A stretch of 64,000 nt of DNA, taken from contig JAAOXG010000032.1 of NCBI GenBank assembly GCA_013036995.1, forward strand, positions 62,001-126,000. The letters are read 5' to 3'. The DNA comes from Lacrimispora defluvii. GTDB lineage: Bacteria; Bacillota; Clostridia; Lachnospirales; Lachnospiraceae. The translations under genes and the position numbers were made by a program. The notes under the pieces are model-generated. The model saw nothing but the letters and a program-made list of their open reading frames with translations, was not told the origin of the DNA and searched no databases. Each line of letters begins with the position of its first letter. Positions within the stretch are counted from its first letter, which is position 1. Positions 9,309 through 17,791 of the stretch are shown piece after piece.

Positions 9309-10382
9309 TTAAATAGTAAATACCGGTATATCCGTTCCATACAAAAGCTTTGCCTGATAATAATCTGCATACTCCATGAAAAGAATATTATCTTCACATC
9401 TTGTGGTTATGAAGTAGTCAGCTGCAGCAAACAGACACCTGATATCATCTTCCATTGTTCCCATTCTTATTATCGTCTCACTGCTTTCTGACTTCTGTTC
9501 CTCTGACACCGCTAAAACCTGCCGGTATCCCTCTTCACCGGCAGAAGGACTGATATATAATAAAAGCCTGGTATCTGCAGGACTTAACGCCGCATATTCC
9601 GTTAAGATCCTTTTCCAGAGGGAAAATGGACTTAAATAATCTACAATCAGAAGAATCGTCTTCCTGTCTGTTTTTGGAATCACCGGATTGATCTGATTCC
9701 AGTCTTCTCTGGGATCAAACTTCTTAATGAAATCTTCAGCCGGCACCAGAAACTCCTTCTGATTTTCTATCAGCTTCTCCTCTGACCAGTTCCACCAGGC
9801 GATCCGGTTTAAAGCTCTTCTCTGCTCCTCATCAAACCGGTATCCAATGATTTTAGCTGGATTTCCACCCACCATTGCATAGGCAGGCACTGATTTTGTG
9901 ACCACGCTCTCCGCTCCGATTACCGCTCCGTTGTGAATGGAAACACCGCTCATAATCGTCGCTCCATTACCGATCCAGACATCATTTCCAATGAGCACAG
10001 AGCCTTTTCTTTTGGTTCTGTCAGGAACTGCTGTGGTCATAAAAGAGGGGCTTCCCTGAAAAATGGATTTGTAATTATGATTTAAATTAACTAGAAATGT
10101 GATTTTATCAGCAAGAGCGCAGTACTTTCCGATCTGTACACAGTGAACCCCTTGTGCAACGTTAAAGTTTAATCCTGACTGTATTTCGGCTCCGACGATA
10201 TAGCTGTCCTTATCGATCTGCATAAAGGGAAACCGTTCCTCTGAGCCTGTAACAGGCATGGTAAGTCTGGTTAAGCTTTTCACTGTCTGTGGAAGATACT
10301 TCACGGGATATACCACGGTCCACAACACCTTTCTGAATAAAAAGAGAAAAACTGCGTTATCCCGCAGTCCTCTCAATGTCAA
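9309..10382 (-). CDS. CatB-like acyltransferase fused to a C-terminal glycosyltransferase-like domain
   Basis: About 357 residues. The middle (about 55-190) is a left-handed beta-helix O-acetyltransferase of the CatB/Vat (xenobiotic acetyltransferase) type: hexapeptide turns as in VLIGNDVWIGNGATIMSGVSI, a candidate catalytic histidine in VNLNHNYKSIF and the ending VGGNPAKIIGYRF. Residues about 235-357 form a second alpha/beta region (KTILLIVDYLSPFSLW to YGTDIPVFTI) like the C-terminal halves of some surface-polysaccharide proteins. The start codon is TTG at 10382, or TTG at 10376, which has better spacing to AAGGTG; either overlaps the relA stop, so translation is coupled. It probably acetylates a surface glycan. 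It is out of place in this housekeeping operon. Confidence 0.75.
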   Translation of the reverse strand: MTLRGLRDNAVFLFLFRKVLWTVVYPVKYLPQTVKSLTRLTMPVTGSEERFPFMQIDKDSYIVGAEIQSGLNFNVAQGVHCVQIGKYCALADKITFLVNLNHNYKSIFQGSPSFMTTAVPDRTKRKGSVLIGNDVWIGNGATIMSGVSIHNGAVIGAESVVTKSVPAYAMVGGNPAKIIGYRFDEEQRRALNRIAWWNWSEEKLIENQKEFLVPAEDFIKKFDPREDWNQINPVIPKTDRKTILLIVDYLSPFSLWKRILTEYAALSPADTRLLLYISPSAGEEGYRQVLAVSEEQKSESSETIIRMGTMEDDIRCLFAAADYFITTRCEDNILFMEYADYYQAKLLYGTDIPVFTI

Positions 10383-12681
10383 TTACACCTTCGATTTGTC
10401 TCAGTTTATCAACCAGTTTTCCAAGCTCCTCCACGCCATGAGTCTCAAATGTCATGGTAATGGTGGCTTTCCCCTGTTTGTTGGTTCTGGAATTCATGGA
10501 AGTGATATCAATCTGCCTCTCAGTAAATACCTTGGAAATGTCAACAAACATACCGATTCTGTTATTGGCAAAAATTTTGATTTCCGTAGAATAACGTTCT
10601 TTTGTATTGTCCCCTTCCGGCTCCTGCCACTCTGCATCGATTAAGCGGTTTCTCTCATCTTCCGGAAGATTTAAAACATTGACACAGTCTGTTCTGTGAA
10701 TGGAGATGCCTCTTCCTCTGGTTACAAAGCCTACAATCTCATCACCGGGCACAGGAGAACAGCACTTGGAGAAACGGACTGCAAGATCATGAATTCCCTT
10801 AACAACTATTCCGCTTCCGGAACGTCTCTTAATTGGAAGTCTGCTGCCCATATCCTCAATGTCATTTAATATGGTGGTATCAGTGACATCTTTCTTTAAT
10901 TTTTTGTCCTTTTCATCCACCATCTTATTGATGACCTGGCCTTCTTTTAAACCGCCGTGGCCTATGGATGCAAGTACTGAATCCCAGTCCCGGAAGGCAT
11001 AACGCTTCATTACCTTCCCCTGAAATTCGGGTTTGTTGATCTCTGAATAATTAATTCCTTTGGCTTTACAGTAGCGGTCCACCATCTCCTTACCCCGGAG
11101 AATATTATCTTCTTTCAGCTCTGTCTTAAACCATTGGTTGATTTTATTTTTTGCCTGTGTGCTTTTTACCACATTCAGCCAGTCCCTGCTTGGGCCTTTG
11201 CTGTTCTGAGAGGTAATGATCTCCACCTGATCGCCGTTTTCAATGACATATTCAATGTTCACCAGCTTGCCGTTGACTCTGGCTCCCACCATCTTGTTTC
11301 CAACGGCACTATGGATGGAGTATGCAAAATCAATGGGCGTTGAACCGCTGGGAAGATTCTTCACATCACCTGACGGAGTAAAGCAGTAAACACTGTCGGA
11401 GAACAGATCTAAGTCACCCTTAACCATATTTAAGAATTCCTTGTTGTCGGACATGTCCTTCTGCCATTCTAAAATCTGGCGGAGCCAGCTTAACTTCTCC
11501 TGTTCTTTGCCTGCCGCAACCTGACCGCTTCCGCTCTCTTTATACTTCCAGTGAGCCGCAATTCCGTATTCAGCAGTACGGTGCATCTCATACGTACGGA
11601 TCTGAATTTCAAAGGGCTGGCCGTTGTTGCCGATCAGTGTTGTATGAAGGGACTGGTACATGTTGGGTTTGGGCATGGCGATATAATCCTTGAAACGCCC
11701 CGGGATAGGTTTATACAGTTCGTGAATTACACCAAGTGCAGCATAACAGTCTTTTACGTTGTCAACAATAATCCGCACTGCGAACAGGTCATAGATCTGA
11801 TCCAGTGTTTTATTCTGGTTGACCATTTTTTTATAGATGCTGAAGAAATGTTTGACACGTCCGTCCACTCTGGCATCAATACCAGCTTCCTTTAAATGTT
11901 CTTCCACCTCATCAACAATGCTCTTTACAAAGTATTCTCTGGCATCTTTTTTTAGTGATATTTTTTCTGCCAGCTCATAATAGGTATCCGGCTCTAAGTA
12001 TTTTAAAGACAGATCATCCAGTTCGATTTTAATTTTGGAAATACCAAGACGATGGGCAATGGGAGCATAGATCTCCATGGTCTCCTTTGCCTTTTCCTTC
12101 TGCTTTTCCGGCCTCATGTACTGAAGTGTCCGCATATTGTGAAGACGGTCGGACAGCTTAATGATAATGACACGAATGTCCTTCGCCATAGCTAAGAACA
12201 TCTTTCTTAAATTCTCTGCCTGAATCTCCATCTTATCCATAGACCAGGAAATCTGGGTCAGTTTGGTGACTCCGTCTACTAAAAGAGCCACCTCTTCCCC
12301 AAATTCTGCCTTCAGTTCATCTAAGGACATAATGGTATCCTCTACCACATCATGGAGGATGCCTGCAGCAATGGTCTCTTTATCCATCTCTAAATCGGCC
12401 AGAATGATGGCAACACAAAGAGGATGAATAATGTAGGGTTCACCGGATTTGCGCACCTGGTCCTTATGAGCTTCGGCTGCAATATGATAGGCTTTTTCTA
12501 TCATGGAAATATCATCGGATGGGTGATATCTCTTTATGCTCGCAACCAGTTCTTCATAAAGGGCTTGCGGACTTGTAAAATCAGCGGGCGCCTCCAGATC
12601 AATGTCTACTTTCTTCATTTCTTTATGTTCTTTATCGAATTCAGTCACCTTGTTTTTTTCCATCATTGGATTATCTGCCAT
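10357..12681 (-). CDS. relA: Bifunctional (p)ppGpp synthetase/hydrolase
   Basis: Makes and degrades the stringent-response alarmone (p)ppGpp. 774 residues, close to other Rel proteins. The N-terminal HD hydrolase domain has RKSGEPYIIHP (78-88) and HDVVEDT (110-116), intact for hydrolysis. The synthetase domain follows with RFKDYIAMPKPNMYQSLHT, then a TGS domain (CFTPSGDVKNLPSGSTPIDFAYSIHS) and a C-terminal ACT domain. It is the first gene of the operon that ends at aspS, and AAGGTG precedes the ATG by seven bases. Its promoter lies within the 3' end of the adenosine deaminase gene. Confidence 0.96.
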   Translation of the reverse strand: MADNPMMEKNKVTEFDKEHKEMKKVDIDLEAPADFTSPQALYEELVASIKRYHPSDDISMIEKAYHIAAEAHKDQVRKSGEPYIIHPLCVAIILADLEMDKETIAAGILHDVVEDTIMSLDELKAEFGEEVALLVDGVTKLTQISWSMDKMEIQAENLRKMFLAMAKDIRVIIIKLSDRLHNMRTLQYMRPEKQKEKAKETMEIYAPIAHRLGISKIKIELDDLSLKYLEPDTYYELAEKISLKKDAREYFVKSIVDEVEEHLKEAGIDARVDGRVKHFFSIYKKMVNQNKTLDQIYDLFAVRIIVDNVKDCYAALGVIHELYKPIPGRFKDYIAMPKPNMYQSLHTTLIGNNGQPFEIQIRTYEMHRTAEYGIAAHWKYKESGSGQVAAGKEQEKLSWLRQILEWQKDMSDNKEFLNMVKGDLDLFSDSVYCFTPSGDVKNLPSGSTPIDFAYSIHSAVGNKMVGARVNGKLVNIEYVIENGDQVEIITSQNSKGPSRDWLNVVKSTQAKNKINQWFKTELKEDNILRGKEMVDRYCKAKGINYSEINKPEFQGKVMKRYAFRDWDSVLASIGHGGLKEGQVINKMVDEKDKKLKKDVTDTTILNDIEDMGSRLPIKRRSGSGIVVKGIHDLAVRFSKCCSPVPGDEIVGFVTRGRGISIHRTDCVNVLNLPEDERNRLIDAEWQEPEGDNTKERYSTEIKIFANNRIGMFVDISKVFTERQIDITSMNSRTNKQGKATITMTFETHGVEELGKLVDKLRQIEGVIDIERTAG

Positions 12682-12735
12682 ATGCCGTCACCTTTTTGTA
12701 ACATTTTTGTTTTCACCGATTTTTAAACGTAGTTA

Positions 12736-13728
12736 TCATACATTATACGTATTGTTGTCGAAAAAAGCAATTATTTTTTCTTTCTCTTCCTGTCCGATAA
12801 ATGCAGCTTCCAGTGCATAACGATTCATCTGTCTTAAATCTGCTTCCGTAAAACCCATATGCTTTTGAATCAGCTCTGCTTCTTTTTCCAGAATCGTATC
12901 CGATACCGTCATATTATCCGTATTATAGGTTACCGGGATACCCCAGTCATAAAAAGCTTTTAATGGGTGCTGGTCGATAGAAGGAACCGCTTTTGTCTGA
13001 AGATTGCTGATCACGCACATCTCTAAGGTAATTTTTTCCTTTTTTAAGAGGTCCATACAGGATTTTGACTGAATTGCAGCACAACCATGTCCGATTCTCT
13101 TCGCTCCATAGGAAACCGCTTTTATAATATTCTCACAATCTCCGCATTCTCCTGCATGTATGGTAAATGGAATATTCTTCTGTCCGGCTCTTTTAAAAAG
13201 AGGTTCAAAATGAGCCATGGGAACAAGACCTTCCGGTCCTGCAATATCAACACCCACAACGCCCTTTCCAAGATAGGAAGAAGCCAGCTCAAAGGTCTCC
13301 TCATTCTCTTTATCGGAACCGTTCACCATAGAACAAAGTAAAAGCCCTGCTTTTAAAGCAGTTCCTTCCATGCCTCTGTTCATTCCCTTGATGACGGCTT
13401 CTAAAATTCGTTCCTTTGAAAGTCCTTTTCTCATATGAAGCTGAGGTGCAAAACGGATTTCACTGTAAATAAGTCCCTGGGCAGCAAGGTTTCTGGTTAA
13501 ATCCTCACATGCCAGTGTCAGAGCTTCTTCTGTCTGCAGCAGCTGCCCTGGTAAATCAAAACATTTTAAATAATCCACAAGGCTTTCACAGTTTTCCCCT
13601 ACTGATACACTATCCTTTATATCCTGTCCTTCAAAATCATATCCAATCTGCGCTGCTAAAAGTCTTACCACGTCAATCGATAAAGACCCATCCAGATGCA
13701 GATGGAGGTCAGTTTCCGGTCGCTTCAT
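12736..13728 (-). CDS. add: Adenosine deaminase
   Basis: Deaminates adenosine (and deoxyadenosine) to inosine in purine salvage. 330 residues from the ATG at 13728, which has an AAGGAGGG site; the frame extends upstream without support. Metal ligands are seen in TDLHLHLDGSL near the N-terminus, the catalytic HAGE in FTIHAGECGD, then RIGHGCAA and the late aspartate in TYNTDNMTVSD. This full set argues for an active enzyme of the adenosine/adenine deaminase family; adenine specificity cannot be excluded by eye. Apt lies in the same neighbourhood. Confidence 0.9.
   Translation of the reverse strand: MKRPETDLHLHLDGSLSIDVVRLLAAQIGYDFEGQDIKDSVSVGENCESLVDYLKCFDLPGQLLQTEEALTLACEDLTRNLAAQGLIYSEIRFAPQLHMRKGLSKERILEAVIKGMNRGMEGTALKAGLLLCSMVNGSDKENEETFELASSYLGKGVVGVDIAGPEGLVPMAHFEPLFKRAGQKNIPFTIHAGECGDCENIIKAVSYGAKRIGHGCAAIQSKSCMDLLKKEKITLEMCVISNLQTKAVPSIDQHPLKAFYDWGIPVTYNTDNMTVSDTILEKEAELIQKHMGFTEADLRQMNRYALEAAFIGQEEKEKIIAFFDNNTYNV
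12742..12770 (-). promoter_or_regulatory. Promoter of the relA operon
   Basis: TTGCTT (12765-12770), a 17-base spacer and a perfect TATAAT (12742-12747) on the minus strand. The promoter lies inside the last codons of the deaminase gene, so relA can be transcribed separately even though no terminator is seen between the two genes. Confidence 0.7.
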
Positions 13729-13876
13729 AATGATCCCTCCTTCATTCAATGGAAATATTCTACCATATAATAAGGAAAGCAACAATTATTTATTTTGACA
13801 TTCCCTTTAAATGAGAATTGAATAAAAAAAATAGAAAGATTATACATTTTAATTTCCTTTAATCTGCTCAAAAATC

Positions 13877-13906
13877 TTGACAATCTTTGATATAATGTGG
13901 CATAAT
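13877..13906 (+). promoter_or_regulatory. Promoter of the riboswitch-ATPase unit
   Basis: TTGACA (13877-13882), an 18-base spacer and CATAAT (13901-13906). A TATAAT also occurs at 13891-13896 but lies too close to this -35 to be used with it. Confidence 0.7.
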
Positions 13907-13923
13907 ATTGGGACAATATAAAA

Positions 13924-14012
13924 TACTCGTGAGGGAGTAGTTTGCGCAGGTAATGCGTGTCAAGTCAACATACTGACCAGGAACGGTCTGGCTTGTACTT
14001 AATAAACGAGAC
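13924..14012 (+). ncRNA. yybP-ykoY-type manganese riboswitch
   Basis: The leader carries GGGAGTAG, then GTCAACATAC and a GACC/GGTC hairpin leading into GGCTTG, which I recognise as the yybP-ykoY (Mn2+-sensing) aptamer pattern. CTCGT at 13926-13930 pairs with ACGAG at 14006-14010 to close the P1 helix. The 3' strand of P1 overlaps the first bases (GAGAC, 14008-14012) of the following terminator stem, so P1 and the terminator exclude each other. Known members are ON switches: Mn2+ stabilises P1 and lets transcription continue into a Mn2+ exporter. The downstream P-type ATPase fits that rule. Assigned by eye; a covariance-model search would settle it. Confidence 0.78.
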
Positions 14013-14050
14013 TCATGTATAGCTGTCACAGCTATACTGGGTCTCTTTTT
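14008..14050 (+). terminator. Riboswitch expression-platform terminator
   Basis: GAGAC pairs with GTCTC and GTATAGCTG with CAGCTATAC around a three-base loop, followed by five T. The 5' arm overlaps P1 of the aptamer, as needed for regulated termination. Confidence 0.9.
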
Positions 14051-14053
14051 GAA

Positions 14054-14086
14054 CTCGTGTATAGCGATGCTGTACGCGGGTTTTTT
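14054..14086 (+). terminator. Second, tandem intrinsic terminator
   Basis: CTCGTGTATAGC pairs along its whole length (with G-U pairs) with GCTGTACGCGGG across a GAT loop, followed by six T. It lies only a few bases after the first terminator and still before the ATPase start. It does not overlap the aptamer, so it may lower leakage when the first one fails. Confidence 0.75.
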
Positions 14087-14108
14087 ATTTTGTAAAACAG
14101 GAGCATGT

Positions 14109-16784
14109 ATGGAGGAAAAAATGCAGGAATTTTTAGAGTCAAAACAGGAACTGATAAAACGGCTGGGCTCAGATGAGACAACCGGATTATCAACATCTCA
14201 TGCGGAGAAAAACAGGGAACAATATGGCACTAACGTATTAACAAGAGAAAAACCTGAATCTCTTTTTAAACGTATCTTAAGCGCATCCAGTGAACCAATG
14301 ATTCTGATGCTGATTATGGCAGGAGTCATTGCACTGATCGTTAATATTATTCGTGCTACCACCGGATCTGAAGCGGATTTTCTGGAATGTGTGGGAATCT
14401 TCGCCGCCATTTTTCTTTCCGTTTTAATCACCGTTGTTATGGAAGGAAAAAGTGCCAAAGCATTTGAAGCTTTATCCAAAATCAGTGACGATACCATGAT
14501 TAAAGTATTGCGGAACGGTGATACCACCATGCTGAGTCAGAAAGAACTTGTTGCAGGAGATATTGTTCTTCTCTCAACAGGAGACAAGATTCCCGCCGAT
14601 GGCAGACTTTTGCTAAGTTCGGGACTGGCTGTGGATGAATCAGCTTTAACAGGGGAAAGCGTACCTGCAAAAAAGGATGCAGATTACATCATCACCGATG
14701 AAAAGACACCTCTTGCGGAACGCGCCAACATGCTGTATTCCGGGAATTACATTACCAGTGGATACGGGAAAATGCTGATTACGGCAGTGGGTGATCAGAC
14801 AGAAATAGGAAAAATAGCAAAGGAACTGACTGGAACAGATCGTACAAGCACACCGCTTCAGGAAAAACTGGCCCGTTTAGGTAAGACAATCACCATACTG
14901 GGAATTATGGCAGCTGCTGTTGTATTTATTTCTGAGCTGATTTCCTTTACAATCACCGACGGACTTCATCTGGAAGAAGTGCTTAACGCATTTGTTACCA
15001 GCATTGTCCTGATCGTAGCTGCAGTTCCGGAAGGACTGCCTACCATCGTAGCAGTGTCACTCTCCATTAATATTATCAAACTTTCCAGGCAGAATGCCCT
15101 GGTTAAAAAAATGATAGCATCTGAAACTGTGGGGTGCATTAATGTGATCTGTTCCGATAAAACCGGAACCCTGACAGAAAATAAGATGACCGTTTCGGCA
15201 TTTTACGATGGAACCTGGCATGACCGGACTGATGAACTGAACTCAGACTGGCTGATACACAATGTCTGCCTTAATACCACAGCGGACATTTCTCAGGATG
15301 GAACCTTTATCGGAAACCCTACAGAGTGTGCCATGCTGAATTTTTATGAACGCTCAGTCGCTCGCGGGACGAGTGGAAAGTCCTATAAGGACGAGCGTAA
15401 TGATCATGATGTTCTGCATGCATTTCCATTTTCCTCTGAGTTAAAGCATATGACTACAATCAGCAAGGTTGATGGAAAAATTATCTCCTACGTGAAAGGA
15501 AGCCCGGAGTGCGTATTTGCCATGTGTTCCCTTTCTGATAAGGAAAAGGCTGAAATAGAGCATTATATTACCAAATCTCAGGAAAAAGCCATGCGTGTCA
15601 TTGCCTTCGCCCATAAAGAGCTGGATCAGATGCGCAATTATGAGGAAGACCATCATCACGCAGCCATGGAAACTGATATGAAATTTGATGGCTTTGTGGC
15701 GATTTCAGATCCCCTGCGTGCCGATGTATACGAAGCGGTTAAAAACTGCCGCAATGCGGGAATTGACTTAAAAATACTTACCGGCGATAATATTGTTACG
15801 GCAAAGGCCATTGCTGATGAACTTCACATCTTAAACGGAGACCGGATTGCCGTGGAAGCAAAAGAAATCAGTGAACTCAGTGACGACCAGCTGTTAAAAC
15901 TGCTTCCGAGAATCAGTGTCATTGCCCGAAGTACTCCCACAATTAAGATGAGAGTTGTTAAGCTTTTAAAATCACAGGGTAATGTTGTTGCCGTAACAGG
16001 AGACGGCATTAATGATGCTCTGGCACTGAAAAATGCCGACGTGGGAATTGCCATGGGGATATCCGGAACGGAAGTTTCAAAAGAAGCCAGTGATATTGTA
16101 CTACTTGATGATTCCTTCTCCACAATTGTAAAAGCGATTGCCTGGGGGCGGGGAATCTATGAAAACTTCAAGCGTTTTATCCAGTTTCAGCTGACTGTCA
16201 ATGTCTCCTCTGTAATCGTGGTGTTTACATCAATTCTGCTGGGACTGAAAGCTCCATTTACCGCTTTGCAGCTATTATGGATCAACATTATTATGGACGG
16301 TCCGCCTGCTCTTACCTTAGGACTGGAACCCATTTATGACGATTTAATGAGCCGCACTCCCACGAAGCGCAGTGATAACATTCTGTCACGGGCTATGTTT
16401 TACCGGATCGGTTTAACTGGTTTCTATATTTCTGTGATCTTTTTATGCCAGTATGTATTTAACTTTTTAGGAGCTTCAAGTGAAGAAACAGGTACGGTAT
16501 TGTTTACATTGTTTGCATTATTTCAATTATTTAACGCATTTAACTGCAGAGAACTTCACACCACCAGTATCTTTAAGCATCTGCTTCAAAACAGGATTAT
16601 GCTCCTTGTAATTTCCATTACCTTTGTTCTGCAGATTTTAATTATCCAGTTTGCAGGAGCATTTTTCGGAACCGTTCCGCTGGGAATCACCATGTGGGCA
16701 AAATTGTTATTACTCAGTTTCAGTGTGATTGTGGTTTCTGAACTTATAAAGATTGTACTGCGACAGACAGCTCAGCAAAAATAG
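14109..16784 (+). CDS. P2-type cation-transporting ATPase, predicted Mn2+ exporter
   Basis: About 891 residues, counting from the ATG at 14109 (AGGAG site); the ATG at 14121 with GGAGG is equally plausible. An upstream TTG at 14049 would overlap the terminators and is rejected. Motifs: TGES near residue 181 (actuator), PEGLP in the M4 metal-binding helix, DKTGT with the phosphorylated aspartate near 350, and TGDGINDALALKNADVGIAMG in the hinge. The layout is P2A, as in Ca2+ pumps, with about ten membrane helices. Annotation by similarity alone would say calcium. The yybP-ykoY-type leader instead points to Mn2+ export, as for Lactococcus YoaB. Ion choice is inference. Confidence 0.88.
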   Translation: MEEKMQEFLESKQELIKRLGSDETTGLSTSHAEKNREQYGTNVLTREKPESLFKRILSASSEPMILMLIMAGVIALIVNIIRATTGSEADFLECVGIFAAIFLSVLITVVMEGKSAKAFEALSKISDDTMIKVLRNGDTTMLSQKELVAGDIVLLSTGDKIPADGRLLLSSGLAVDESALTGESVPAKKDADYIITDEKTPLAERANMLYSGNYITSGYGKMLITAVGDQTEIGKIAKELTGTDRTSTPLQEKLARLGKTITILGIMAAAVVFISELISFTITDGLHLEEVLNAFVTSIVLIVAAVPEGLPTIVAVSLSINIIKLSRQNALVKKMIASETVGCINVICSDKTGTLTENKMTVSAFYDGTWHDRTDELNSDWLIHNVCLNTTADISQDGTFIGNPTECAMLNFYERSVARGTSGKSYKDERNDHDVLHAFPFSSELKHMTTISKVDGKIISYVKGSPECVFAMCSLSDKEKAEIEHYITKSQEKAMRVIAFAHKELDQMRNYEEDHHHAAMETDMKFDGFVAISDPLRADVYEAVKNCRNAGIDLKILTGDNIVTAKAIADELHILNGDRIAVEAKEISELSDDQLLKLLPRISVIARSTPTIKMRVVKLLKSQGNVVAVTGDGINDALALKNADVGIAMGISGTEVSKEASDIVLLDDSFSTIVKAIAWGRGIYENFKRFIQFQLTVNVSSVIVVFTSILLGLKAPFTALQLLWINIIMDGPPALTLGLEPIYDDLMSRTPTKRSDNILSRAMFYRIGLTGFYISVIFLCQYVFNFLGASSEETGTVLFTLFALFQLFNAFNCRELHTTSIFKHLLQNRIMLLVISITFVLQILIIQFAGAFFGTVPLGITMWAKLLLLSFSVIVVSELIKIVLRQTAQQK

Positions 16785-16838
16785 TCGAGAAACAATTCCC
16801 TTGGTAATGTAGAATGGGTACTGTAAGGTGGTGAAACG

Positions 16839-17708
16839 ATGGAAGAACAAATGGAAGCTGTTCAACGGATGCAGGATTATATCATGGATCATTTATCAGA
16901 GGATATCACACTGGCCGCTCTGGCAAATGTATCTTATTTTTCACCGTGGTATTCTTACCGTCTCTTTGTACAGTACACGAATCTGACTCCGGCAAACTAT
17001 ATCCGGCGATTAAGACTTTCCAGGTCTGCAATTAAGTTAAGAGATGAGTCCTGCAAGATTATTGATGCAGCGGCTGAACTGGGGTTTGGAAGTGTTGACG
17101 GATATCAGCGGGCATTCTTTCGGGAATTCGGCTGTAACCCCGGAGACTATGTGAAAAGACCTGTTCCTCTCTATCTATTTACCCCCTATGGTGTTAAATA
17201 CCGTGCATTAAGAAGGGAGAAACAAATGGGAACTGTGAGAACCATCTTTATTCAGGAAATAGAAAAGCCAAAACGTAAGGTATTAATCAAAAGAGGTATC
17301 AAGGCAGCTGATTATTTTGCGTATTGTGAAGAAGTAGGGTGTGATGTGTGGGGACTTTTGCTGAGCATTAAATCCATAAGCGATGAACCGGTCTGTCTCT
17401 GGCTGCCTAAATCCTATATTACGCCTGGAACTTCGGAGTATGTACAGGGTGTGGAGGTACCGGCTGATTATGACGGCGTAATTCCGGACGGCCTGGATGT
17501 GATTGAACTTCCCGCAGCAAGATATCTTATGTTTAAAGGCGAGCCCTTTGCAGAAGAGGATTACTGTCAGGCGATTGAAGAGCTTCAGGAAGCCAGAAAA
17601 AAATATGACCCCTCTGTGATCTGCGCACAATGGGATTTATCTAACCCACACATTCAGCTGGAACCATTAGGGCAAAGGGGATATATAGAGCTTTGGCCCA
17701 TTAAATAA
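16839..17708 (+). CDS. AraC-family regulator with GyrI-like effector domain
   Basis: 289 residues. The N-terminal 110 residues hold the two AraC helix-turn-helix units (ITLAALANVSYFSPWYSYRLF and IIDAAAELGFGSVDGYQRAF). The rest (about 125-289) is a GyrI/Rob-type effector-binding domain ending in HIQLEPLGQRGYIELWPIK. This order (DNA-binding first, GyrI-like second) is that of Rob, SoxS-like and multidrug-responsive regulators. The domain often binds lipophilic cations. The ATG has AAGGTGG at good distance. It is transcribed with or just after the ATPase gene (54-base gap) and ends in a two-way terminator. Its targets are unknown. Confidence 0.85.
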   Translation: MEEQMEAVQRMQDYIMDHLSEDITLAALANVSYFSPWYSYRLFVQYTNLTPANYIRRLRLSRSAIKLRDESCKIIDAAAELGFGSVDGYQRAFFREFGCNPGDYVKRPVPLYLFTPYGVKYRALRREKQMGTVRTIFIQEIEKPKRKVLIKRGIKAADYFAYCEEVGCDVWGLLLSIKSISDEPVCLWLPKSYITPGTSEYVQGVEVPADYDGVIPDGLDVIELPAARYLMFKGEPFAEEDYCQAIEELQEARKKYDPSVICAQWDLSNPHIQLEPLGQRGYIELWPIK

Positions 17709-17728
17709 TTCTTAAGTGTATCAGCAGG

Positions 17729-17767
17729 AAAACGGCATCTGCTCATGGAAAGAGAAGGTGCCGTTTT
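17729..17767. terminator. Bidirectional terminator between the GyrI regulator and the AEC gene
   Basis: AAAACGGCATCT pairs fully (one G-U) with AGGTGCCGTTTT. The T run on one side and A run on the other let it serve the two convergent genes. Confidence 0.85.
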
Positions 17768-17791
17768 ATCATTTTACTATAATTTACCGAA

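Noticed and set aside
13924-14012. NiCo (czcD) riboswitch as an explanation for the ATPase leader
   Set aside because: The GGGAGTAG and GTCAACATAC elements and the P1-terminator overlap fit yybP-ykoY better; the NiCo core sequences are not seen.
14049-14108. Upstream TTG start for the P-type ATPase, adding 20 residues
   Set aside because: It would lie inside the terminators of the riboswitch and has no ribosome site; ATG codons at 14109 and 14121 have good sites.
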